DNA from: an uncultured Parabacteroides sp.
Lineage (GTDB): Bacteria; Bacteroidota; Bacteroidia; Bacteroidales; Tannerellaceae
Assembly (NCBI GenBank): GCA_900547435.1
Contig: URGO01000057.1
Location: 1 to 17,214 of the forward strand
Length of the DNA: 17,214 nucleotides
Direction: 5' to 3'
Shown: piece after piece, positions 8,368 through 15,530 of the stretch
Position numbering within the stretch: the stretch's first letter is position 1
Layout: every line of letters begins with the position of its first letter
The notes under the pieces: model-generated
The model's database searches: none
Told to the model about the DNA's origin: nothing
The model's input: only the letters and a program-made list of their open reading frames with translations
Translations under genes and position numbers: made by a program

Positions 8368-8465
8368 GTTTGAAATGTCCTTTAATTTTTCTTTTTTACC
8401 GATTAAGCAGTTGTAAAGTCCAACAGCAAGATTCAAAACGACTTCTAAGCCGTTAAATTTGTCCG

Positions 8466-8473
8466 CAAAGATA
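8466..8473 (-). promoter_or_regulatory. -7 element of the RNase H gene
   Basis: The minus strand reads TATCTTTG, a perfect TAnnTTTG match, about 100 bases before the chosen RNase H start. No matching -33 box is seen. The next element, facing the other way, is only 21 bases to the right, so the two promoters overlap. Confidence 0.4.
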
Positions 8474-8494
8474 AAGATTCTTTCATTTTTTAAC

Positions 8495-8502
8495 TACTTT
8501 TG
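8495..8502 (+). promoter_or_regulatory. -7 element of the aroK operon
   Basis: TACTTTTG matches TAnnTTTG perfectly and lies about 22 bases before the aroK ATG, giving a short leader. It is followed by AGGAG (8505-8509), a plausible ribosome-binding site 14 bases from the ATG, somewhat far. No -33 box was recognised. Confidence 0.5.
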
Positions 8503-8523
8503 CAGGAGATCAAATGATTTAAT

Positions 8524-9045
8524 ATGAAACGGATTTTTCTGATAGGATATATGGGTGCCGGAAAAACAACGGTGGGAAGGAAACTGGCCAAGGAAATGAA
8601 TCTTTCGTTTATTGACTTGGATTTGTATATCGAAGGCCGCTATCATCGTTCTATTCGGCAATTATTTGCAGAACGTGGCGAGGAGGCTTTTCGGGATATA
8701 GAGAAACGGCTTTTGCATGAGGTCGCGGAATTTGAAGACGTGTTGGTATCAACCGGTGGAGGAACGCCCTGTTTTTTTGATAATATGGAGTTCATGAATA
8801 TGGCAGGGACTACTATCTACCTGAAGGTTTCGGTGGATGAATTGGCAAGCCGTTTGGAGTCTTGCAAACAGACACGCCCCGTATTGCAGAACCGTTCCGG
8901 AGAAGAGCTGAGGTCTTTTATCAAAGAGAATCTGGAAGCACGTACGGCTTTTTACGAAAAAGCTAACATAATTTATGATGCCGAACAGATGATGACGGAA
9001 GCAGATGTGCAGGCTATCACAGAAAATCTGAAAGATCTAATATAA
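8524..9045 (+). CDS. aroK: shikimate kinase
   Basis: This 173-residue cytoplasmic kinase phosphorylates shikimate to shikimate 3-phosphate in the chorismate pathway. The Walker A motif GYMGAGKT spans 8-15. The shikimate-binding residues are D33 in IDLDLYIE, R57 in FRDIE and the GGG of STGGGTP at 78-80. The lid region shows RPVL with R118, and the adenine-side R140 lies in LEARTAFY. The length is normal for AroK. It is the first plus-strand gene after the divergent promoter region, and the alanine dehydrogenase-like gene follows after 24 bases. Confidence 0.96.
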   Translation: MKRIFLIGYMGAGKTTVGRKLAKEMNLSFIDLDLYIEGRYHRSIRQLFAERGEEAFRDIEKRLLHEVAEFEDVLVSTGGGTPCFFDNMEFMNMAGTTIYLKVSVDELASRLESCKQTRPVLQNRSGEELRSFIKENLEARTAFYEKANIIYDAEQMMTEADVQAITENLKDLI

Positions 9046-9069
9046 TTATATAATATAAGGTATAAAGAT

Positions 9070-10284
9070 ATGGGTAGCATATTAAATAATCAGATGCAGG
9101 GATTTTATGTTCCCCAAGATTTGTTACAGGGAATCGGGAGAGGAGGCAACTGTACGGTCATAGGGATTCCAAAAGAGCGTATCCGTGGCGAACGTCGTTT
9201 GGCATTGACACCGGAAGCGGTTGAACAGCTGACGGGTTATGGTTTCCATATCTTGTTGGAAAGTGGAGCCGGGTTAGGCATCAATTATTCAGACAATCAC
9301 TTTTCAGAAGCCGGTGCTGAGATTGTGGAAACACCGGCGGAAGTCTATCAGGCAGATCTGATTCTTAAAATATTGCCTCCCCTACCGGAAGAAGCGGCGT
9401 TGATGCGTCCGAAAAGTTCCTTGTTTTCTTTTGTCCCGTTCCGTCTGTTGAAAAGCGACAGTTTTCATCTGCTCGCCAATAAGCGGATTACGGCAGTTGC
9501 GTATGATTATCTGCAAGATGAGTATCTGCGCTATCAACCTATCATGAGCGCAATGGCGGAAGTGGAAGGCTATACCTCAATCAGTATTGCTGCGGATCTG
9601 CTAAGTAACAATCATGGTGGAAAAGGAATCTTATTGGGGGGTGTTGCCGGAGTATCTCCCACTGAAATTGTTATTCTTGGAGCCGGGAATGCGGGAACCA
9701 ATGCGGCACGAGCGGCATTGGCATTAGGAGCATCAGTCAAAGTGTTTGACAATAATATTTACCGCCTGCGTCAGATACAAAAGGACTTAGGACAATCACT
9801 CTTTACTTCGAATCTGCATCCGAACGTGCTGCGGAATGTGTTTCAACGGGCCGATGTAGTCATAGGGGCCTTACATATAGATAATCCGGAACGTCGATTC
9901 ATCATTACAGAAGGACTGGTAGAAGACATGAAGAAAGGAGCATTGATTATCGACTTGCGTATGAACCAGGGCGGTTGTTTCGAGACAACCTGTTGCCTCT
10001 CGGTGTCAGATCCGGAAATCTTTGAACAACATGGCGTCTTGCATTTCTGTAAACCTTTTGTCAGCAATTATGTAGCGCGAACTATTTCGATGGCATTCAG
10101 CAATCTGTTGGTACCAATTCTTTCGAAACTGAAAAGTTTCGGAAATACACAAAATTTGATTAAAATCGATCAAGGAGTAAAAAAAGGTGCCTATTTATAT
10201 TGCGGAAAGCCAGTTAATGATTATATTTCGGGCCGTTTTAATATACGGTCAAATAACATAGATATTTATTTAACGGCTTTTTAG
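9070..10284 (+). CDS. alanine dehydrogenase-like (AlaDH/transhydrogenase family) protein
   Basis: This 404-residue protein belongs to the alanine dehydrogenase / NAD(P) transhydrogenase alpha family. The N-terminal domain begins IGIPKERIRGERRLALTP after about 28 extra residues and the Rossmann domain carries VILGAGNAG at 201-209 with D227 downstream. R43 and K100 match the substrate-binding arginine and lysine of characterised AlaDH. By eye the catalytic histidine (LHLA in the mycobacterial enzyme) aligns with P123 in FSFVPF, and the catalytic aspartate (DQGGC) with N299 in MNQGGCFE. If the alignment holds, ordinary NAD-dependent deamination of alanine to pyruvate is doubtful. AAGG nine bases before the ATG supports the start. 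It lies between aroK and korA, in an apparent operon. Confidence 0.82.
   Translation: MGSILNNQMQGFYVPQDLLQGIGRGGNCTVIGIPKERIRGERRLALTPEAVEQLTGYGFHILLESGAGLGINYSDNHFSEAGAEIVETPAEVYQADLILKILPPLPEEAALMRPKSSLFSFVPFRLLKSDSFHLLANKRITAVAYDYLQDEYLRYQPIMSAMAEVEGYTSISIAADLLSNNHGGKGILLGGVAGVSPTEIVILGAGNAGTNAARAALALGASVKVFDNNIYRLRQIQKDLGQSLFTSNLHPNVLRNVFQRADVVIGALHIDNPERRFIITEGLVEDMKKGALIIDLRMNQGGCFETTCCLSVSDPEIFEQHGVLHFCKPFVSNYVARTISMAFSNLLVPILSKLKSFGNTQNLIKIDQGVKKGAYLYCGKPVNDYISGRFNIRSNNIDIYLTAF
10232..10282 (+). terminator. possible weak terminator or attenuator between the alanine dehydrogenase-like gene and korA
   Basis: GCCGTT (10232-10237) pairs with AACGGC (10272-10277), with inner AATAT/ATATT arms (10240-10244 and 10262-10266), and is followed by TTTTT. 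It lies inside the last codons of the upstream gene. The loop is large and AT-rich, so it may only lower read-through or be chance. Confidence 0.28.
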
Positions 10285-10306
10285 AATTGTCAAAAATTAT
10301 CATATC

Positions 10307-12163
10307 ATGACGGAACAAACAAAAGTAACAACATTAGAACAGGTAGTTATCCGTTTCTCAGGAGATTCCGGTGATGGAATGCAGCTTACGGGAACTATCT
10401 TTTCAAACTTGTCGGCTATATTCGGGAATGAGATATCAACCTTTCCGGATTACCCGGCAGAAGTAAGAGCTCCGCAAGGTACATTGAGCGGAGTATCCGG
10501 TTTTCAAGTTCATTTAGGATCAAAGAAAATCTTTACACCGGGCGACAAGGCGGATGTATTGGTGGCCATGAATCCGGCGGCCTTGAAAGTAAACGTAAAG
10601 AACTTGAAGCCAAATGCGATTGTCCTGATCGATACAGACTCTTTCAAGAAGAGTGATCTGGAGAAAGCTCTCTATACGACCGACGATCCGTTCCAGGAGC
10701 TGGGATTAACACAGGTGCAGGTCGTAGCCGCTCCTATCTCGACAATGGTTAAAGATGGATTGGCTGATTTCGGATTAGACAACAAGTCGGCTTTGCGTTG
10801 TAAGAATATGTTTGCGTTGGGGTTGGTCTGCTGGTTGTTCGAACGTCCGCTGGAAGAGGCAATGCATATGCTCCAAACCAAGTTCGCCAAGAAACCGGTG
10901 ATCGCTCAGGCAAATATCAAAGCCTTGACGGATGGTTATAACTACGGACATAATATACATGCCTCGGTTTCAACTTACCGCATCGAAAGCAAGAAAGCTC
11001 AACCGGGTCTTTATATGGATGTAAATGGTAATAAGGCAACTTCATACGGATTGATAGCAGCAGCTGAGAAGGCCGGTCTGCGTCTGTTCTTGGGTAGCTA
11101 CCCAATTACTCCGGCAACGGATATCTTGCATGAACTTTCCAAACGGAAGGACTTGGGCGTGATTACCGTTCAGGCGGAAGATGAGATTGCTGGTGTATGT
11201 ACGGCTATCGGAGCCAGTTTTGCCGGCTGCTTGGCAGCAACGTCTACATCCGGTCCGGGATTGGCACTGAAGAGTGAGGCGATTGGTCTGGCTGTCATTG
11301 CGGAATTACCTTTGGTCGTAATTGATGTTCAGCGCGGAGGTCCTTCTACGGGTATGCCGACTAAATCGGAACAGACCGATTTGATGCAGGCTTTGTATGG
11401 ACGAAACGGAGAATGTCCGGCGGTTGTCTTGGCTGCGGCTACACCGACCGATTGTTTTGACGCGGCATTCTGGGCCGGGAAATTGGCGATAGAGCACATG
11501 ACCCCGGTAATCCTGCTTACGGATGCTTTCCTTGCCAATGGTTCTTCTGCTTGGCGTTTGCCTAATTTGGCGGAATATCCTGATATCACGCCGAATTATG
11601 TATCCAATTATCAGGGGGACAAGCCTTGGAAGCCTTATCGCCGCGATAAAGATACTCATGTGCGTTATTGGGCTATCCCGGGTACAGAAGGATTCACCCA
11701 TCGTTTAGGCGGATTGGAAAAGGACTTTGATACCAGTGCCATATCAACCGATCCGTTGAACCACCAGAAGATGGTACGCACAAGACAAGCCAAGATTGAT
11801 AAGATTGCCGATTTTATTCCAGATGTGGAAGTTATCGGTAATGTAGACGATGCCGACTTGCTGATTGTCGGTTGGGGCGGAACCTACGGACATCTGTATG
11901 AAGCTATGGAAAAGATGCACGAAAAAGGTTTGAAAGTAGCTTTGGCTCACTTCAAGTTCATTAATCCATTGCCCAAAAATACGGCAGAGGTATTGAAACG
12001 ATACAAGAAGGTAGTAGTGGCCGAGCAGAATAATGGACAATTCGCTAATTACCTGAGAAGTAAGGTGGATGACTTCAATCCGTATAAGTTTGACCGTATC
12101 AAGGGACAACCTTTCATCGTATCACGTTTGGTAGAAGAATTTACTAAAATATTGGAGGCATAA
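10307..12163 (+). CDS. korA: 2-oxoacid:ferredoxin oxidoreductase, fused gamma-alpha subunit (KorA)
   Basis: This 618-residue subunit combines the gamma and alpha parts of 2-oxoacid:ferredoxin oxidoreductases, which interconvert 2-oxoacid plus CoA and acyl-CoA plus CO2 using ferredoxin. The N-terminal gamma domain (about 10-200) carries FSGDSGDGMQLTG and FPDYPAEVRAPQG. The alpha pyrimidine-binding domain (about 240-470) shows YPITPATD at 265-272, TSGPGLALKSEA at 314-325 and RGGPSTGMPTKSEQ at 343-356. A domain II/III tail follows to the end. The order gamma-alpha then a separate beta gene is typical of 2-oxoglutarate enzymes (KorAB). In strict anaerobes such as Bacteroides this enzyme can run reductively from succinyl-CoA to 2-oxoglutarate. 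It is followed after three bases by korB. The substrate is inferred. Confidence 0.92.
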   Translation: MTEQTKVTTLEQVVIRFSGDSGDGMQLTGTIFSNLSAIFGNEISTFPDYPAEVRAPQGTLSGVSGFQVHLGSKKIFTPGDKADVLVAMNPAALKVNVKNLKPNAIVLIDTDSFKKSDLEKALYTTDDPFQELGLTQVQVVAAPISTMVKDGLADFGLDNKSALRCKNMFALGLVCWLFERPLEEAMHMLQTKFAKKPVIAQANIKALTDGYNYGHNIHASVSTYRIESKKAQPGLYMDVNGNKATSYGLIAAAEKAGLRLFLGSYPITPATDILHELSKRKDLGVITVQAEDEIAGVCTAIGASFAGCLAATSTSGPGLALKSEAIGLAVIAELPLVVIDVQRGGPSTGMPTKSEQTDLMQALYGRNGECPAVVLAAATPTDCFDAAFWAGKLAIEHMTPVILLTDAFLANGSSAWRLPNLAEYPDITPNYVSNYQGDKPWKPYRRDKDTHVRYWAIPGTEGFTHRLGGLEKDFDTSAISTDPLNHQKMVRTRQAKIDKIADFIPDVEVIGNVDDADLLIVGWGGTYGHLYEAMEKMHEKGLKVALAHFKFINPLPKNTAEVLKRYKKVVVAEQNNGQFANYLRSKVDDFNPYKFDRIKGQPFIVSRLVEEFTKILEA

Positions 12164-12166
12164 GAG

Positions 12167-13183
12167 ATGGCAACAGAAGAAATAAAATATGAACCGAAAG
12201 ATTATAAAAGCGATCAATATGTACGTTGGTGCCCGGGATGCGGAGACCATGCCGTATTGAATTGTTTGCATAAGGCAATGGCAGAAGTTGGTGTCGCACC
12301 GCACAACATGGCGGTCATCTCAGGTATCGGCTGCTCTTCTCGCCTTCCTTATTATATGAATAGTTATGGATTCCACACGATTCATGGTCGTGGAGCGGCT
12401 ATTGCTACCGGTGTGAAGACTGCACGCCCGGATTTGAGTGTCTGGTTGATCACCGGTGATGGCGATTGCTTGGCTATCGGCGGAAATCACTTCATCCATG
12501 CTGTCCGTCGTAATGTAGATTTAAACATTGTGCTGTTCAATAATAAAATCTACGGCTTGACCAAAGGACAATATTCTCCTACTTCCGACCGTGGCTTTGT
12601 TTCCAAAAGTTCGCCTTACGGTACAGTAGAAGATCCGTTTATCCCGGCTGAGCTGGCATTGGGCGCACGTGGCAATTTCTTTGCCCGGGCGATTGATGTC
12701 GATTTGAAAAATACGACCGAAATCCTTGCGGCTTCGGCACGTCACAAGGGCGCTTCCGTAACAGAGGTGTTGGTGAATTGTGTGATCTTTAACAATGGCA
12801 TTCATAAGCAGATTACCGATAAAGAATTCCGTGCGGACCGCACTATCTTCCTGCGTCATGGCGAAAAGATGATCTATGGCGCGAACAACGACAAGGGTAT
12901 CGTGTTGGATGGGTTGAAGTTGAAATCGGTAACTATCGGTCAGGATGGCTATACTTTGGATGATGTATTGGTACATGATGCGCATTGCAAAGACAACACG
13001 TTGCACATGATGCTGGCTATGATGGGAGGCGATATGCCTGTTGCTTTAGGAATTATCCGCGATGTGGATGCTCCGACCTACGATGAGGCCGTTCACGAGC
13101 AGCTTCAGGAAGTTCAAGCCAAAATGCCTTGCCGCACCTTGGACGAATACCTCCGGAGTTGCGAAACATGGGAGATTAAATAA
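12167..13183 (+). CDS. korB: 2-oxoacid:ferredoxin oxidoreductase, beta subunit (KorB)
   Basis: This 338-residue subunit binds thiamine diphosphate and a [4Fe-4S] cluster and partners KorA. Four cysteines are placed as in the family: C22 and C25 in WCPGCGDH, C56 in SGIGCSSRL and C205 in VLVNCVIFNN. The thiamine-diphosphate motif begins GDGDCLAIGGNHF at 98 and ends near IVLFNN at 121-126. A GGAGG at 12154-12158, within the korA end, lies eight bases before the ATG and supports this start and translational coupling. A strong intrinsic terminator follows at 13232-13280, so korB closes the operon. With KorA the likely substrate is 2-oxoglutarate, but pyruvate or branched-chain oxoacids cannot be excluded from sequence alone. 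Confidence 0.93.
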   Translation: MATEEIKYEPKDYKSDQYVRWCPGCGDHAVLNCLHKAMAEVGVAPHNMAVISGIGCSSRLPYYMNSYGFHTIHGRGAAIATGVKTARPDLSVWLITGDGDCLAIGGNHFIHAVRRNVDLNIVLFNNKIYGLTKGQYSPTSDRGFVSKSSPYGTVEDPFIPAELALGARGNFFARAIDVDLKNTTEILAASARHKGASVTEVLVNCVIFNNGIHKQITDKEFRADRTIFLRHGEKMIYGANNDKGIVLDGLKLKSVTIGQDGYTLDDVLVHDAHCKDNTLHMMLAMMGGDMPVALGIIRDVDAPTYDEAVHEQLQEVQAKMPCRTLDEYLRSCETWEIK

Positions 13184-13231
13184 AAGAGAATTTCCCCATA
13201 GAAATAGCAGAGGAACAGATCCTCACAACTT

Positions 13232-13280
13232 GAAGATTCTTGTAAATTCTTAAAGGATTTGCAAGAATCTTCTTGCTTTT
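13232..13280 (+). terminator. intrinsic terminator of the korAB operon
   Basis: GAAGATTCTTG (13232-13242) is perfectly complementary to CAAGAATCTTC (13262-13272). A G-U pair and four further pairs (AAAT 13244-13247 with ATTT 13257-13260) extend the stem to about 16 base pairs, leaving a loop of nine bases. TTGCTTTT follows. It lies 48 bases after the korB stop. Confidence 0.85.
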
Positions 13281-13371
13281 AAAGAGATGCTTTCATTCCT
13301 TATATCTTTACTGCTCCCTAATAAAAAGAAACAAGTATGCTATCTATGGGTGGAAAGCTCCCATCAAAGAA

Positions 13372-13459
13372 TCGTCTAACAGCTGTGCAACTTGCTTCTA
13401 ACGGCCGTGTCCGTTGCGTCTAACAACTGTTAGACGCAAAGTGCACAGTTGTTAGACGA
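13372..13459 (+). repeat. cluster of four 22-base repeat units, three direct and one inverted
   Basis: Four abutting 22-base units begin at 13372, 13394, 13416 and 13438. The first three share the pattern (G)CGTCTAACAgCTGTG..., and the fourth is its reverse complement. Unit 1 and the reverse complement of unit 4 agree at 19 of 22 positions. Unit 3 is itself nearly palindromic: TTGCGTCTAACA (13414-13425) and TGTTAGACGCAA (13428-13439) are perfect arms around two bases. The whole 88 bases can fold into nested hairpins. There are no spacers, so this is not a CRISPR array. A small hairpin (ATGGG 13346-13350 with CCCAT 13360-13364) stands just upstream. It most resembles a REP-like intergenic repeat. 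Confidence 0.75.
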
Positions 13460-13595
13460 AAAGTTTGTCCTGTGGAAATTCCTTTTGGCCCGAGAATATT
13501 ATCTTAATAAGAATTATATTGGCCTGTTTTTTTATTTCTCCAACCCTCCAACTATTTTTTAACAAAAAGAAAAACATTGTTTATCTACAAATAGT

Positions 13596-13603
13596 TACAT
13601 TTG
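13596..13603 (+). promoter_or_regulatory. -7 element before the structured noncoding segment
   Basis: TACATTTG matches TAnnTTTG perfectly. Transcription would begin about 13610, exactly where the complementary arms of the candidate RNA begin. A TTG at 13577-13579 is too close for a standard -33 box. The promoter could serve the RNA, the helix-turn-helix gene at 13977, or both. Confidence 0.45.
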
Positions 13604-13608
13604 CAAAC

Positions 13609-13949
13609 GCACTTTCGCAGAAAGCCCGTAAGGGTGGATGTCGGGAAGTGCATTTTAGATTATAAATAGAAGAAGACGTTTACTGGCGTTTGTCTTTCCA
13701 CTTCAAAACTTCGCAACTTTTGGACTTTCGAAAAGACGAATAGCAACGGGAAAACGTCCTCGTGGTATGTATTTTTTATTTTCTGCGCCTTATGAATGAG
13801 GCAAGGGAATGTTATACATATCGGCGTGGGCTTTCTGCGTTGCTCGTTCTCGAAAGTGGGCAATGCGAAGGCCTTGAAGTGTGGAACGGGCAAAGGTAAG
13901 ATTCCCACGCTTTTTCTTTATCAACAACTTTGAATAACCACCTTACGGG
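13609..13949 (+). ncRNA. candidate structured noncoding RNA or long leader
   Basis: No credible gene lies here, but complementary arms are dense and adjacent. CCCGTAAGG-G-TGG (13625-13637) pairs with CCACCTTACGGG (13938-13949), closing the whole segment. Between them: GACGTTT/AAACGTC (13675-13681, 13752-13758) with inner TTTGTCTTT/AAAGACGAA (13689-13697, 13732-13740); GGTATGTAT/ATACATATC (13764-13772, 13814-13822) with inner GCCTT/GAGGC (13787-13791, 13798-13802); GCGTGGG/CCCACGC (13824-13830, 13904-13910) with inner GCGTTGC/GCAATGC (13837-13843, 13860-13866). GCACTT/AAGTGC (13609-13614, 13646-13651) would form a pseudoknot with the closing helix. I recognise no named RNA family. It could be a free RNA or a leader controlling the gene at 13977. 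Confidence 0.45.
13879..13919 (+). terminator. terminator-like hairpin with a competing partner
   Basis: GTGTGGAA (13879-13886) pairs with TTCC-C-ACGC (13902-13910), with one bulged base, and TTTTTCTTT follows. The same 3' arm can instead pair with GCGTGGG at 13824-13830, or part of it (GATTCCC, 13900-13906) with GGGAATC at 13947-13953. Either it ends the RNA before the helix-turn-helix gene, or the alternatives form an attenuator. Confidence 0.4.
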
Positions 13950-13976
13950 AATCAAGGCGATCCAAAAAACACCGTT

Positions 13977-14201
13977 ATGTCTATCCATGTAGGACAACTT
14001 ATTCAGCACACGTTGCACGAACAAGGACGTTCCGTAACTTGGTTTGCGACTCAATTGTGTTGCACACGTCCTAACGTGTATAAGATTTTCGCGAAAGAGA
14101 GTATCGATACATTATTATTATTATGGCGTATTTGCCAAATTCTGAACTATGACTTTTTCCTGTTATTTTCAAAAGCCTTAAACAAATCTGTCTCCAAATA
14201 A
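13977..14201 (+). CDS. small helix-turn-helix (XRE-like) DNA-binding protein
   Basis: This 74-residue protein is almost entirely one helix-turn-helix domain. The stretch TWFATQLCCTRPNVYKIF (about 21-38) fits a helix-turn-helix of the XRE/Cro type, followed by IDTLLLLWRICQILNYDFF (43-61), the usual fourth and fifth helices. There is no sensor or catalytic domain, so it may act as a simple repressor or need a partner. No Shine-Dalgarno site precedes the ATG, as is common here. Its nearest visible promoter element is at 13596, leaving a 370-base leader with strong folding potential. It is isolated, with the OmpA operon starting about 110 bases later under its own -7 element. It may regulate itself or neighbouring genes. 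Confidence 0.8.
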   Translation: MSIHVGQLIQHTLHEQGRSVTWFATQLCCTRPNVYKIFAKESIDTLLLLWRICQILNYDFFLLFSKALNKSVSK

Positions 14202-14261
14202 GCGACATTTCTGTACCCCTTTCGGTTATATGTTTTTAATTCCTGTCTCATTCTCATTACC

Positions 14262-14269
14262 TACTTTTG
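14262..14269 (+). promoter_or_regulatory. -7 element of the OmpA-lipoprotein operon
   Basis: TACTTTTG matches TAnnTTTG perfectly, about 44 bases before the ATG at 14313. No TTTG box was found at the standard upstream distance. Confidence 0.5.
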
Positions 14270-14312
14270 TAAATAAAAAATACTATTAGTTAATGTTAAA
14301 GAATAAGGCTGA

Positions 14313-15512
14313 ATGATGAACAAAAAGTTATTAATCTCGACTTTAATTTTGTCCGGATTCTCTTTATCGATATCTGCACAGGAGGCTCTGGATAAAATTC
14401 ATATCGGGGTAAAAGGTGGATTAAATGCTTCAAAGGCTACGTATTCTGAACTGAAATATCGGGATACGAAATTCCTGATGAATGGAATGGGTGGAATATT
14501 CATGGAGTTTGAAACCGGAGAGAACGGATTCTTTTCCATCCGTCCGGAGGTGGACTTCTTATCCCGGGGGATAAAGATTTCTGATTCCGATTTAGACTAT
14601 CGGCTAAAAGCCAAATATACGGATTTCCGTGTTCCTCTTATTTTCAACTTCGGAAACAGGGAAGGCATACGTCCTTATGTTTATGTAGCTCCGATTGTTG
14701 GCTTTGTACGTGGCGGAGACATCCGGGATAGAGAAGACGGAATACAATATGAGTTGGATGTAACCGATGCAAATATGGCAAGCACCTACTTTGCAGGAGC
14801 GATTGGAGCGGGAGTAAAGTTCCCTATTGCAGTAGGAGACAACCGGATTCATGTGGGTGTTGAGGCTAACTACCAATTAGGTTTCACAGATACATATAGT
14901 AAAAAGGAAAAGAATGGAGAGGCATGGGCGGTTAATCGCCCGATTTACCTGATAGAAGGCAATCGCCGGTTGAATAGTTTTGAAATATCTGCTACAGTAT
15001 CGGTTCCGTTAAGTATCTTTAAACGAAAACCGAAAAAACAACCCGAACCGGTTTATGTTCCCGAACCGGTTGTTCCTGTACAGCCAGAACCGGTTGTTAA
15101 GGAAGAGCTCAAGCCATGTTATACATTGGAAGAAATCCTCGCTTACATTGAGGAAGGCGAGTCTATTGTTGGAAAAACCATTTGTGCGGTAGATATGATT
15201 CATTTCGAATTTGATAAGAGTCGTATTAAAGAAGAGTCTTATCCTTATTTGGATAAAATAGTTGACCTGATGCGTAATACGGATATTCATATCACAATCA
15301 AAGGGCATACGGATGGCATAGGTAATGCGGATTATAATATGGAATTATCCCGTAAACGTGCTGAGGCCGTTTACAACTACTTGACCACTCATGGTGTAAA
15401 AGCTTCTCACTTGAAATATGAATATTATGGTATGACACAGCCTATTGCACCTAATGCAACAGAAGAAGGGCGTTTGCAGAATCGGCGTGTCGAATTCGAA
15501 ATCACTCAATAA
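14313..15512 (+). CDS. OmpA family outer-membrane protein (PorT-like barrel plus OmpA domain)
   Basis: This 399-residue protein starts with a signal peptide (residues 1-23, ending SISAQ). Residues about 28-235 form an outer-membrane beta-barrel domain of the PorT/OMP_b-brl type, with GVKGGLNAS and FRVPLIFNFG strands. A Pro-Glu-Val linker with three PEPV units (about 244-262) leads to a C-terminal OmpA domain (about 290-399) that binds peptidoglycan: HFEFDKSRI at 297-305, GHTDGIGNADYN at 331-342 with D334, R349 in LSRKRAEAV, and NRRVEFE at 390-396. It should anchor the outer membrane to the cell wall. ATG at 14316 (second methionine) is equally possible and better spaced from AAGG (14305-14308). 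The next gene starts 18 bases after its stop. Confidence 0.9.
   Translation: MMNKKLLISTLILSGFSLSISAQEALDKIHIGVKGGLNASKATYSELKYRDTKFLMNGMGGIFMEFETGENGFFSIRPEVDFLSRGIKISDSDLDYRLKAKYTDFRVPLIFNFGNREGIRPYVYVAPIVGFVRGGDIRDREDGIQYELDVTDANMASTYFAGAIGAGVKFPIAVGDNRIHVGVEANYQLGFTDTYSKKEKNGEAWAVNRPIYLIEGNRRLNSFEISATVSVPLSIFKRKPKKQPEPVYVPEPVVPVQPEPVVKEELKPCYTLEEILAYIEEGESIVGKTICAVDMIHFEFDKSRIKEESYPYLDKIVDLMRNTDIHITIKGHTDGIGNADYNMELSRKRAEAVYNYLTTHGVKASHLKYEYYGMTQPIAPNATEEGRLQNRRVEFEITQ
15042..15095 (+). repeat. imperfect tandem repeat coding the Pro-Glu-Val linker
   Basis: The core GAACCGGTT occurs three times, in CCCGAACCGGTT at 15042 and 15060 and CCAGAACCGGTT at 15084. It encodes the PEPV units between barrel and OmpA domain. 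The core is itself palindromic (AACCGGTT), a possible source of copy-number change that would alter linker length. Confidence 0.6.
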
Positions 15513-15530
15513 AATAAGAAAGGAATGGAC

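Noticed and set aside
7723..8436. Longer RNase H start at 8436
   Set aside because: The viroplasmin domain begins at the methionine at 8367, and the 23 extra residues have no family match.
12665..12675. Possible parS site (CACGTG core inside korB)
   Set aside because: The flanks do not fit the parS palindrome TGTTNCACGTGNAACA; the core occurs within ordinary coding sequence.
13372..13459. CRISPR array
   Set aside because: The units abut without unique spacers and the last is inverted; no cas gene is nearby.
13609..13949. Group I intron, RNase P RNA, tmRNA or SRP RNA in the structured segment
   Set aside because: None of the signature sequences of these RNAs (for example GAGGAAAGTCC of RNase P, or the tRNA-like ends of tmRNA) is present.
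13625..13949. Mobile element bounded by the 12-base inverted repeat CCCGTAAGG(G)TGG
   Set aside because: No target-site duplication is visible at the ends and no transposase lies inside; RNA folding explains the complementarity more simply, though a small non-autonomous element cannot be fully excluded.
13660..14054. Two overlapping minus-strand reading frames of about 80 codons (13660-13908 and 13812-14054)
   Set aside because: They overlap each other and the HTH gene, lack a recognisable domain, signal or ribosome-binding site, and cover the region whose complementary arms are better explained by RNA structure.
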